A DNA stretch of 30,000 nt from a virus. Positions 23,388 to 29,424 of the stretch are shown here, in pieces. The stretch is from positions 1 to 30,000 of IMG/VR virus record IMGVR_UViG_3300001827_000079. One strand, written 5' to 3'. The notes below the pieces were generated by a model. It saw only the letters and a program-made list of their open reading frames with translations, ran no database searches and was not told the origin of the DNA. The first letter of the stretch is position 1. Each line of letters begins with the position of its first letter. The position numbers and the translations under genes were made by a program.

Positions 23388-24193
23388 ATCTTGGTTAGGT
23401 GTCTTACAGTGCGAGACTTCATAAGACTAACTGCCTTTGGCAGGTTAACACCGAAGGCGTGAGGTACTAGCGTTTCCCTTTGGTCATCTACCAGTGGACT
23501 GCCGCTGTTAATCTCATTTGAATTATGGGTGACAACCCATCCATCAACCAAATAACAACAGCCCTTTTCAGAGCCAATAGCAGTTACTTTCCAAGCAGTC
23601 ATACCCTCTTCATTAACGTGCTGAACATCACGCTTTTGAGCGCGTACAATGAACAGTGTGCCTTTGGGGGCATTTACAAGGGCTAAACCCTTTTCGTAAA
23701 CAGACTGCGACCAGTGGACAGGAACGCAAATAATACCCCTTCTGCGCCACTTATCTTCTTTATGCTCAACCTCAAGTGTTGGGGTGCTTGGATTGTCGCG
23801 TATGAAAGTTTCAGTGTTGGTTCTGGGGAAGGCTTTGCCCAGCCATTCAGATGAACCCCTGCTTGAAGCCTTCTTTACTTTTTGTACTGGGTTAAAATTT
23901 TTCACTTCTTGTCTAACCCTGCGTATTCGCTGTATTGCCTCACTCATTTCGGCAATATAGTGAACAACAGTATCATCCCAGCAGGAATAAATGCAGTTCT
24001 TGTCGAAGTTTTCCTTTGCCTTAAAACGCTCTTCAAGGGTGGTTCTTTTCCCAGCATTAAAAGAATATTTGCCGCTCACAATTATGTCGGCAAAAACCTC
24101 TTTTGGCGCAAACTCTTTGTAATCATCAATGAATTTGACCAACTGCCTGCGAAGGAAGTTAAGTTGCTTGTGAACATCTTTTGAATATTTCAT
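23375..24193 (-). CDS. Hypothetical protein, 272 aa
   Basis: A soluble, basic protein with a helical first half (L-N-F-L-R-R-Q-L-V-K-F-I-D-D-Y, then A-E-M-S-E-A-I-Q-R-I-R-R-V-R-Q-E-V), a Ser/Lys-rich linker, and a beta-rich second half from about residue 150 (R-R-G-I-I-C-V-P-V-H-W and T-L-F-I-V-R-A-Q-K-R-D-V). Six or so cysteines do not form an evident zinc motif. No family recognised. The SD is AGGAG about 12 bases upstream. It follows the VWA/metallopeptidase gene by 37 bases, and both genes end within hairpins. A link to the AAA+/VWA module is suggested only by position. Confidence 0.6.
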   Translation of the reverse strand: MKYSKDVHKQLNFLRRQLVKFIDDYKEFAPKEVFADIIVSGKYSFNAGKRTTLEERFKAKENFDKNCIYSCWDDTVVHYIAEMSEAIQRIRRVRQEVKNFNPVQKVKKASSRGSSEWLGKAFPRTNTETFIRDNPSTPTLEVEHKEDKWRRRGIICVPVHWSQSVYEKGLALVNAPKGTLFIVRAQKRDVQHVNEEGMTAWKVTAIGSEKGCCYLVDGWVVTHNSNEINSGSPLVDDQRETLVPHAFGVNLPKAVSLMKSRTVRHLTKMLDV

Positions 24194-24220
24194 TTTTTTA
24201 GTCTCCTGTTATTGAAGGTA

Positions 24221-24243
24221 GGTAGCGGCACTATGCCGCCACC
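24221..24243 (-). other. Hairpin with a stop codon as its loop
   Basis: On the minus strand GGT-G-GCGGCA, loop TAG, TGCCGC-T-ACC: a 6-bp stem, one mismatch, then 3 more pairs. The three-base loop is exactly the TAG stop codon of the VWA gene. No U-tract follows. Compare the hairpin at 23365. Confidence 0.6.
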
Positions 24244-25382
24244 TCGATGCGTGTTGTTTCCCCAAAAGGCGCATCATTGCAATTGGGGTCTGTTGATACC
24301 CACAGGACTGGGTATTCAGGCGTGTTGTCTGGAAAATCGAATATGCCCATATCGGTAAAGTAAACCATGTTGTCTACAGGCAATTCATTTTCGCGGATAT
24401 AGTTGAAGACTGGCTCAACTCTTGTGCCGCCCCTGCCCTTGCACTCAATCTTGTCTATTACATCGCCTTGTTCGTAGCGTGTGACAGACTGCACCTCAGC
24501 ATCACAAGTGATAACTGTAACAGAGCGAGGCTTGTGGTCTTCAGATACAGCGTTTAGTTCACCCAGAAACTGTGATAGTTCTGTGCTGTTGACTGAGCCA
24601 GATGTATCTACAGCAACGACAATATCGCCTACCCCGATTTTATCTATGCTGGGCATATATACGCCCTGCTGATACCAAACCTTTTTATTAGGCTTGCGGA
24701 AGGTGTAATCGTCCGGCTGGTCTCCACCGATAAACCGATGGAATACATCGCGCCAATCAACTTTTGAACGCCTCATTTTATTTACCAGTTCAGCAATCTT
24801 AGCTGGCAGTTTGCCAACCGACTTAGCACCGTTGGCGGCTAAGAAAATTCGCTGGTCTAGCTTGGCATTAAACTGGTCAAGTTCAGAGCCTTGCAGTTCG
24901 TTGCCGCTATCGTCTTTTGGCGTACCGACATTGCCACCCCATTGCTGGGGCTTGGGGCGCTTGTCAGCGTCCATCTTGGACAGTTCGCGGTAAACCTGAA
25001 GCCAAGTCTTTCCGCTATGCTCAGGGGCGTATAAACCGCCTTCCGGCATATCACCGACATTGGCCTCTATCAGCATTGCATTGATGACATAATCCATGGA
25101 TATGTTCATCAGTTCTGCGTCTGCTGGCTTGCCGTCTATTTCCTTTATCGGGGTGCAATGCTTGAGGAAGATATGGCATATCTCATGCGCGATAACGAAA
25201 GGCGTTTCCTTATCGGTGCATTTGTCCACAAATTCCGCGCCCCATTTAATGCACTGGCCGTCTGTACACATTGTAGGAACATCATCCTTATAGAACGGTG
25301 TACCAAGCACAAGACTACCCCAGAAGGGGTGGTCTAAAACCAGTCTTGTTTTCGCTCTGGCGATTTTTGTTTCTGCGTCCAT
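24231..25382 (-). CDS. Metallopeptidase-VWA protein (DUF2201-type)
   Basis: A 383-aa protein with two domains. Residues about 1-150 hold a zinc-peptidase-like domain with H66-E-I-C-H70 in V-I-A-H-E-I-C-H-I-F-L-K-H. Residues about 250-383 form a von Willebrand A-like domain with the MIDAS core D259-T-S-G-S263 and later V-Y-F-T-D-M-G. This is the architecture of the DUF2201 family (putative metallopeptidase plus VWA-like), which usually pairs with a MoxR-type AAA+ ATPase, as here. The ATPase may remodel a target captured or cut by this partner; the target is unknown. I start at ATG 25382 (MDAETK), with GGAG 9 bases upstream; the longer frame to 25442 runs through a palindrome and a hairpin. Confidence 0.85.
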   Translation of the reverse strand: MDAETKIARAKTRLVLDHPFWGSLVLGTPFYKDDVPTMCTDGQCIKWGAEFVDKCTDKETPFVIAHEICHIFLKHCTPIKEIDGKPADAELMNISMDYVINAMLIEANVGDMPEGGLYAPEHSGKTWLQVYRELSKMDADKRPKPQQWGGNVGTPKDDSGNELQGSELDQFNAKLDQRIFLAANGAKSVGKLPAKIAELVNKMRRSKVDWRDVFHRFIGGDQPDDYTFRKPNKKVWYQQGVYMPSIDKIGVGDIVVAVDTSGSVNSTELSQFLGELNAVSEDHKPRSVTVITCDAEVQSVTRYEQGDVIDKIECKGRGGTRVEPVFNYIRENELPVDNMVYFTDMGIFDFPDNTPEYPVLWVSTDPNCNDAPFGETTRIEVAA

Positions 25383-25397
25383 CTTATCAGTCTCCAA

Positions 25398-25415
25398 TTT
25401 GTACGATGGTATAAA
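25398..25415. promoter_or_regulatory. Palindromic operator candidate 5
   Basis: TTTGTAC GATG GTATAAA: arms match in six of seven positions. It lies 15 bases upstream of the VWA gene's start and just before its SD on the minus strand, downstream of a hairpin, so the VWA gene may have its own regulated promoter. Confidence 0.6.
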
Positions 25416-25424
25416 ATTTAGGAA

Positions 25425-25443
25425 GGTGTGCATTATGCACACC
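25425..25443 (-). terminator. Hairpin between AAA+ and VWA genes, weak terminator or attenuator
   Basis: A 19-base palindrome, GGTGTGCAT, one base, ATGCACACC, lies 16 bases after the AAA+ stop codon. On the minus strand it is followed by TTCCTAAATTTT, a poor but T-rich tract. It may partly terminate transcription and lower the amount of VWA relative to ATPase. Confidence 0.5.
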
Positions 25444-25459
25444 CCCTATATGGTTTTGC

Positions 25460-26473
25460 TTACAGCATCAGTTCCTTGCCATGTGTAAGCAGAAACTGCC
25501 GGAAGGCGTCAGTCTGCTTGAGGGCATTGTTTCTGTTATAAGCATCTTTTACAGCAAAGACTGCCATTTCCTTATGCGGTAGGCGTGTCAGGTACTTGAT
25601 GCAATTCCCGATATTTTTATCGTTCATCTTGTACGCGATAGCCGCACAAACCGCATAGCTAACGGCTGGGTCTTCCACAATTTGCGCTGTATCGGGGCTG
25701 GCTATTACAGCGTCAATATCCGGCACTGTATCGTAAACTGCCTTGTACCCGAAAAACTCAGCGCAAGCACCACGTCCAACCTGACCGGAAACAGCTTCCT
25801 GTTGGGAAACTTCGTCCAAATCCCAGCCCATCATGCTGTCTACACGTTCCCATGAGCGAGGCGAAGGACATGAATTTGCATCGCGGTCAAACTTATGAAG
25901 CAGTTCAGGGCGGAAGCGCAGGAAGCCAGTGATAAGAGGTGATGCGCCTACGCTGTTCATGTAAGCTATTGTGTCCTCTAATTCTGCCTCAACTTCCAGA
26001 AACAACAGCCTGTCTTTAAGGTGACTTGGCATATTGTTTGTTCCAGCCCTGTCACTGGTGCGGTTGCCAGCGCAGACGATTGACCAACCGTCCGGCAGAC
26101 GGTGTTGACCTATGCGCCTTTCATTTACCAGTTGCGCGGCAATGTTCTGATTAGCGACAGGTGCTTGCGGCAGTTCATCCAGAAACAGAATGCCTTCACC
26201 GTCCACTGGCATCCAGTCGGGGCGAAGCCGTTTCATGTTATCACCGTCAGCGACAAGCCAGCCAGCCAACTCGCCAGCATCATACTGGGCAAGCGACAGG
26301 ATATTGAGTTCAACCTCACGCTGTTCTGCGATGGTTTGAACAATGGTAGTTTTGCCAAGCCCTGCCCCACCGACAAGGTAAGGGATAGGACGCTGGGCGT
26401 CACGCCCATTGGCAAACTTGATTTGGCTGTCGATTGAAGCCTCGACAATAGCTTTAGCTTGATTGATACGCAT
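25460..26473 (-). CDS. MoxR-type AAA+ ATPase
   Basis: A 337-aa AAA_5/MoxR-like ATPase. Walker A is G35-G-A-G-L-G-K41-T42, Walker B I-L-F-L-D99-E100, sensor 1 N137 in C-A-G-N-R-T, and the arginine finger is probably R155 in H-L-K-D-R-L. A C-terminal helical lid follows from about residue 200, with S-P-R-S-W-E-R. ATPases of this group form rings that work with VWA proteins to insert metals or remodel partners; the VWA gene follows directly. The SD GGGAGA is 7-8 bases upstream of ATG. In phages the pair may act on a host factor or counter defence, but no sequence evidence shows which. Confidence 0.88.
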   Translation of the reverse strand: MRINQAKAIVEASIDSQIKFANGRDAQRPIPYLVGGAGLGKTTIVQTIAEQREVELNILSLAQYDAGELAGWLVADGDNMKRLRPDWMPVDGEGILFLDELPQAPVANQNIAAQLVNERRIGQHRLPDGWSIVCAGNRTSDRAGTNNMPSHLKDRLLFLEVEAELEDTIAYMNSVGASPLITGFLRFRPELLHKFDRDANSCPSPRSWERVDSMMGWDLDEVSQQEAVSGQVGRGACAEFFGYKAVYDTVPDIDAVIASPDTAQIVEDPAVSYAVCAAIAYKMNDKNIGNCIKYLTRLPHKEMAVFAVKDAYNRNNALKQTDAFRQFLLTHGKELML

Positions 26474-26487
26474 TTTTTAATCTCCCT

Positions 26488-26733
26488 TTATGCGTTAACG
26501 TGAGCCGAACAGATAAAGTCTTTACCTGAGCGGATATTAAAAGGCAGTTCGATATTAAACCGTCTATATTGTTTTAGCCTCATGTCATAGACAACACATA
26601 AATGACTAGGCACGTTGGGGTCACTCTTAATAACGCCCCAGACAGGGCGTTCAGTGCCATCCAGCTTTGTAAAAAAGCCAGTGAAAAATCTGCCGTAAAA
26701 CCCCGACAGTAGGTCTTTTCTGTTTTTCTGCAT
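26488..26733 (-). CDS. WYL_2-like SH3-barrel small protein
   Basis: An 81-aa protein, five-stranded by appearance: G-F-F-T-K-L-D-G-T-E-R, H-L-C-V-V-Y-D-M and Q-Y-R-R-F-N-I. The pair F-T-K-x-D-G-T-x-R and V-x-D-x-x-x-x-x-x-R-x-F matches the WYL_2 (DUF2693) family of Sm-like barrels known from T4-type phages. A nucleic-acid or ligand-binding role is typical, but none is proven. I use ATG 26733 because GGGAGA is 8 bases upstream; a longer ATG at 26748 would place the SD inside the gene. It lies directly downstream of hammerhead ribozyme A, so its mRNA may begin with a ribozyme-made 5' end. Confidence 0.6.
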   Translation of the reverse strand: MQKNRKDLLSGFYGRFFTGFFTKLDGTERPVWGVIKSDPNVPSHLCVVYDMRLKQYRRFNIELPFNIRSGKDFICSAHVNA

Positions 26734-26761
26734 GATTAAATCTCCCATGCTGTTGTTGAAA

Positions 26762-26829
26762 GTAGCAGGACGCTACGACTGCCCCGAAGGGCAGTTTCGC
26801 CAGTGTCCTAAGCTGGCTCATCAGGTAGC
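26762..26829 (-). ncRNA. Type I hammerhead ribozyme A
   Basis: On the minus strand all hammerhead core elements occur in order. Stem I 5' strand GCTAC (26829-26825), CTGATGA (26824-26818), stem II GCCAG/CTGGC (26817-26813 and 26803-26799), GAA (26798-26796), stem III ACTGCCC-TTCG-GGGCAGT (26795-26778), cleavage-site C 26777 in GTC, stem I 3' strand GTAGC (26776-26772). Loop II contains AGGAC, complementary to GTCCT at 26771-26767, a likely tertiary contact. Cleavage is predicted after 26777. The ribozyme starts in the stop codon of the 222-aa gene and lies upstream of the WYL_2-like gene. The core has no deviation from the CUGANGA/GAA/NUH consensus. Confidence 0.85.
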
Positions 26830-27497
26830 TATGCGACTGCATCCATCTGACTGGTCATCTCATTGATGGCCTCATTTTCTGCTTGCTGTTTGTCTGCGGC
26901 TTCTTGTGCGGCCTTTTCCATTTCAGCCCGAACCCTCAACTGGTCAGCCAGCAAGTTATTAAACTCTTCAAGTTCTTCATAGCTTAGACCACCAAGCCAT
27001 GCGTCACCCTCGACACGTTCACCCTTATCGTTCTTTTTGGTTGAACGTCTTCCAGCTACCTTTTCGACAAGTAATTGAACCTTGCTCTTTTGGATATCGC
27101 CAGACACTGCCTTGATTAACTTGGCTTCACTGTCGATACCTTGAGCCTCTAAGGTATCGGCAACCAGTTCTGGGGTAGTATTGGCAGAATGTAGGTCAAA
27201 CACGTTCCGCGCACCGACTGCATTTTTTAGCATCTTTTGTGCCATACTTTCGGTAAGCCCCCCGATGTCCATCAAGTCACCTTTAACAGATGCAGAAACA
27301 GATGAGGGAAGGTTTGATTTTTCGGTTAATTGAACACCGCAGATGCCGGATATCAGCATAGAGTAGCTGTTCATCTTGAGCATCTTGGCTTCTGCTTGCG
27401 CTTCTTTTGCATCACCCTTCAGGGAATTGATGCGCTTTTCGTTAGAAGCAATAGCGTTAAGGTTATCGTCTGAAATTGAATAGTGTGCTTTAGGCAT
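26829..27497 (-). CDS. Hypothetical coiled-coil protein between two hammerhead ribozymes
   Basis: A 222-aa helical protein. An N-terminal coiled coil (about 10-45, N-E-K-R-I-N-S-L-K-G-D-A-K-E-A-Q) leads to a compact middle with L-M-D-I-G-G-L-T-E-S-M-A-Q-K-M-L, a K/R-rich patch (V-A-G-R-R-S-T-K-K-N), and a Glu/Ala/Gln-rich C-terminal helix. No family recognised. The ATG has CGGAGA about 11 bases upstream. A hammerhead ribozyme ends about 30 bases before the start and another begins at the stop codon, so self-cleavage would free this coding region as an RNA of about 765 nt (27541 to 26777). Expression may therefore be set separately from the rest of the operon. Confidence 0.65.
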   Translation of the reverse strand: MPKAHYSISDDNLNAIASNEKRINSLKGDAKEAQAEAKMLKMNSYSMLISGICGVQLTEKSNLPSSVSASVKGDLMDIGGLTESMAQKMLKNAVGARNVFDLHSANTTPELVADTLEAQGIDSEAKLIKAVSGDIQKSKVQLLVEKVAGRRSTKKNDKGERVEGDAWLGGLSYEELEEFNNLLADQLRVRAEMEKAAQEAADKQQAENEAINEMTSQMDAVA

Positions 27498-27526
27498 TTT
27501 TTTAGTCTCCGATTTTATGTTGTTAA

Positions 27527-27596
27527 GTAGCAGGACGCTACGACACCGCAGGGCGCGGTGTTTCGCCAGTGTCCTAAGCTGGCATCGTCAGGTAGC
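27527..27596 (-). ncRNA. Type I hammerhead ribozyme B
   Basis: Second copy, minus strand. GCTAC (27596-27592), CTGACGA (27591-27585), one extra T, stem II GCCAG/CTGGC (27583-27579 and 27569-27565), GAA (27564-27562), stem III ACACCGC-GCCCT-GCGGTGT (27561-27543), cleavage-site C 27542 in GTC, GTAGC (27541-27537). Stem III differs in sequence from copy A but stays fully paired, and loop II AGGAC again matches GTCCT (27536-27532). The extra base between CTGACGA and stem II may weaken activity. It follows directly after the stop codon of the 97-aa gene. Confidence 0.78.
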
Positions 27597-27890
27597 TTAC
27601 GCGCAGTCGTTGTCAGACAACACAAATTCAACCGCGCCAGTCACTTGGTAGTCAAAGTGAGCAAATCCATCCATAAGCATGGTCATGGTTTGTTCAACCA
27701 ATTCACTGGCGTTGTCATAGATGTAGAAGTCGGCTTCCAGCAACGCCCGAATTGCTTTCGATAATGGGTTGCAAACTGTGTCGGACATATTGGGTTTAGT
27801 CCAGTTCGGGGCGTTTTCAGCGTCAGCATCATTGCAAGCCCAAAAGATAGAAAGTAATTCAGCGATTTTAGCGTGACGATATGCAGTCAT
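27597..27890 (-). CDS. Small hypothetical protein, first gene of the accessory operon
   Basis: A 97-aa helical, acidic protein (A-E-L-L-S-I-F-W-A-C-N-D-A-D, A-L-L-E-A-D-F-Y-I-Y-D-N-A, V-E-Q-T-M-T-M-L-M-D-G). Similar small helical proteins are frequent in phage accessory operons, but no family is recognised. The SD is AGGAG 7 bases upstream of the ATG. The same AGG is the 3' strand of stem III in the candidate ribozyme C, so RNA folding may mask or expose the translation start. Confidence 0.55.
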   Translation of the reverse strand: MTAYRHAKIAELLSIFWACNDADAENAPNWTKPNMSDTVCNPLSKAIRALLEADFYIYDNASELVEQTMTMLMDGFAHFDYQVTGAVEFVLSDNDCA

Positions 27891-27897
27891 GTCAGTC

Positions 27898-27957
27898 TCC
27901 TGTTTCGTTGTTGTTGGTCACTCATTCAGGCTGGGCTACCAATGCCCAGCGACAGGA
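27898..27957 (-). ncRNA. Candidate type III hammerhead ribozyme C
   Basis: On the minus strand: stem III 5' strand TCCTGT (27957-27952), cleavage-site C 27951 in GTC, stem I hairpin GCTGGGC-loop-GCCCAGC (27950-27930), CTGAATGA (27929-27922), a very short stem II (GT and AC at 27921-27920 and 27908-27907), GAA (27906-27904), stem III 3' strand ACAGGA (27903-27898). Loop I TTGGT and loop II ACCAA are complementary, as in natural loop-loop-stabilised hammerheads. The core has one base more than CUGANGA and stem II is minimal, so activity is uncertain. It overlaps the SD of the 97-aa gene. Confidence 0.6.
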
Positions 27958-27986
27958 TATAAGCAGTGTACAATCTAAGCCGTTGC

Positions 27987-27992
27987 ATTATA
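27987..27992 (-). promoter_or_regulatory. Candidate -10 box of the accessory operon promoter
   Basis: A perfect TATAAT on the minus strand, about 30 bases upstream of ribozyme C. No good -35 box was found at the usual distance, so the promoter may need an activator. A half-site TTGTAC of the palindrome family lies just downstream. Confidence 0.45.
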
Positions 27993-28216
27993 GCCAAAAC
28001 GTGTCTGGCCTCAGTCTCCACCCCCATCTTGCGCGTAGCCCCTGACTGAGCATCAAAGCGGTATATAGGTGGTGTTCCAGCGTGTCGGGGGTGCTAACCC
28101 CTGCCCCTGTGGGCGTCAGATAATCAGTAGCGGTGGCCTCCTAAAATTTGAAAAAAACAAAATCTTTCCCCTTATTAACATATCCCTATTCGCCATGTAA
28201 AGCATAAAATGCACTA

Positions 28217-28234
28217 TTTGTTCTATAGTACAAA
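28217..28234. promoter_or_regulatory. Palindromic operator candidate 6
   Basis: TTTGTTC TATA GTACAAA, one arm mismatch from the consensus, inside the large intergenic region upstream of the small terminase gene. Confidence 0.6.
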
Positions 28235-28536
28235 TACTGCCTTATTTGCCTTCATATAGCAGACGATTTAAGGGCTAAAATTATTGTTATTTGCCTTAAA
28301 AAAATAAAAATTAATTATTTGCTCTTTTTTGTTGACAAATCCTAAAATGCTCTCTGGTGCGTTTCTCGACATAGTCGTGTATGATTGTGAGCAAAAAAGC
28401 CGGAAAGCTCTCAGTGGGCTTTAAATCGCCATTAAACGGCATGAACAAACCAAGAACATTGCCTAGTTAACCGATATGTGGTTAAGTGAGAACGAAACAG
28501 GAACAGGTGGTCTTGTCAGTGCCTGTTGTGGTATTA

Positions 28537-28554
28537 TTTAGACCATAGGACAAA
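28537..28554. promoter_or_regulatory. Palindromic operator candidate 7 (degenerate)
   Basis: TTTAGAC CATA GGACAAA keeps the centre and outer arms of the family but has three changes. It lies 54 bases upstream of the small terminase start. Confidence 0.35.
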
Positions 28555-28608
28555 TCAAAAAGCCCGGCCAAGCGATAGCGCATTGCGGCACTTCATAGGT
28601 AAAGAGAC

Positions 28609-29088
28609 ATGAGCAAAGATAAAGACAAGCACCCACATTTATCCATAGTGACAGATACAGGGGATAAACTAACAGCTAAACAGGAACACTTCTGTCAACT
28701 AGTCGCACAAGGCGAAACACTAACAGACGCCTATAAGAAGGCATATGATGTAAAGGAAGGCACAAAACCAAGCACTGTATGGGTTAACGCCTCAAACCTA
28801 GCAACAAAGAATACTAAGGTCTCAAGTAGGATTAAGGCGATTACTGAGGAAATCACCGCACGAAAGCGGACAGACGAAGACAAGCTAAAAATCTGGGTGA
28901 CTGACAGACTAAAAGAAGAGGCCATGCAAGCTGACAGCGATAGTGCGAGGGTTGCGGCACTTACTCAGCTAGGGCGTTCTGTCGGTATGTTCACTGACAA
29001 GGTTGAGCAGGATGATAAATCTGACAGGACTGCTTCTGATATCGAGGCTGATTTGCAGAGGCGTCTGGCGGTGCTGATGGGCGAGTGA
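28609..29088 (+). CDS. terS: Terminase small subunit
   Basis: A 159-aa protein of the Terminase_2 family, which recognises the packaging site on the phage concatemer and guides the large subunit. The N-terminal helix-turn-helix reads L-T-A-K-Q-E-H-F-C-Q-L-V-A-Q-G-E-T-L-T-D followed by A-Y-K-K-A-Y, then the typical A-S-N-L-A-T-K-N-T-K-V-S-S-R-I element (about 60-75). The rest is a long charged helix suited to oligomerisation, ending with R-R-L-A-V-L. The SD is GGTAAAGAGA upstream of ATG. The large subunit is not in the window; a DUF1289-like gene and minus-strand genes follow instead, which is unusual for a terminase pair. Confidence 0.88.
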   Translation: MSKDKDKHPHLSIVTDTGDKLTAKQEHFCQLVAQGETLTDAYKKAYDVKEGTKPSTVWVNASNLATKNTKVSSRIKAITEEITARKRTDEDKLKIWVTDRLKEEAMQADSDSARVAALTQLGRSVGMFTDKVEQDDKSDRTASDIEADLQRRLAVLMGE

Positions 29089-29121
29089 CACACCCCATGA
29101 TGTTTTTGGGGGATAGGGAAA

Positions 29122-29143
29122 CCCCACCCACCCCCACCCACCC
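29122..29143 (-). other. G-quadruplex motif
   Basis: On the minus strand five runs of three to five G are separated by single T. Four runs with one-base loops give one of the most stable parallel G-quadruplex patterns known. It lies 34 bases after the small terminase stop codon, in an otherwise AT-leaning genome. Plus-strand RNA would be C-rich and not fold this way. Confidence 0.75.
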
Positions 29144-29175
29144 GAACTGAGGGGGCGCCAGTCCACGCGCTATAC

Positions 29176-29421
29176 ATGATGTTTCACACAACCAATTTCA
29201 AACCAAAATCTATGGAACCATGTAGTGGTGAATGCCGCTTTGCTGGCGATATAAGCGTCACTGACAGCATTTGTCTTGTTTGCAGTATGACACCAGAGGA
29301 AAAGACTGAATGGGCTTCTCTGGACGGCTTAGAGCGCGATGTATTGTCTAAGATAGTCGAGACTCGCCGTAAGGAACTGTGGGATATGTGGGAATATATG
29401 ACCGAGCCTACATTGCAGTAG
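29176..29421 (+). CDS. DUF1289-like small cysteine protein
   Basis: An 81-aa protein with P-C18-S-G-E-C22 and S-I-C33-L-V-C36 followed by a helix with E-W-A-S-L and L-E-R-D-V-L-S-K-I-V-E-T-R-R. This cysteine spacing and the following W/L/R helix resemble the DUF1289 family of small bacterial proteins, probably binding zinc or an iron-sulfur cluster. Function is unknown. Start is uncertain: two adjacent ATG codons at 29176 and 29179 and another before the first Cys, none with a clear SD. It lies between a G-quadruplex motif and convergent minus-strand genes. Confidence 0.6.
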   Translation: MMFHTTNFKPKSMEPCSGECRFAGDISVTDSICLVCSMTPEEKTEWASLDGLERDVLSKIVETRRKELWDMWEYMTEPTLQ

Positions 29422-29424
29422 GGT

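Larger units (their letters stand above)
27993..28608. other. Gene-free divergent control region
   Basis: About 600 bases between the accessory operon and the small terminase gene without a convincing gene. It contains two palindromes of the operator family, a TTGACA without matching -10 (28332-28337), a CGAC-ATA-GTCG repeat (28367-28377), a hairpin TTAACC/GGTTAA (28467-28485) and an AT-rich part (28150-28330). The first 150 bases are GC-richer and look different in composition, possibly a gene remnant. It probably holds promoters for both directions and perhaps the packaging start. Confidence 0.5.

Noticed and set aside
27988-28140. Open frame of 50 codons on the minus strand in the intergenic region
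   Set aside because: It reads somewhat protein-like (T-P-T-G-A-G-V-S-T-P-D-T-L-E) but has no usable start near its SD-like AGGAGG and ends at the -10 box; at most a remnant.
28486-28530. Possible fourth hammerhead (CGAAAC followed by AGG and a later CCTGT)
   Set aside because: No CUGANGA element precedes it and the stems do not close in the required order.
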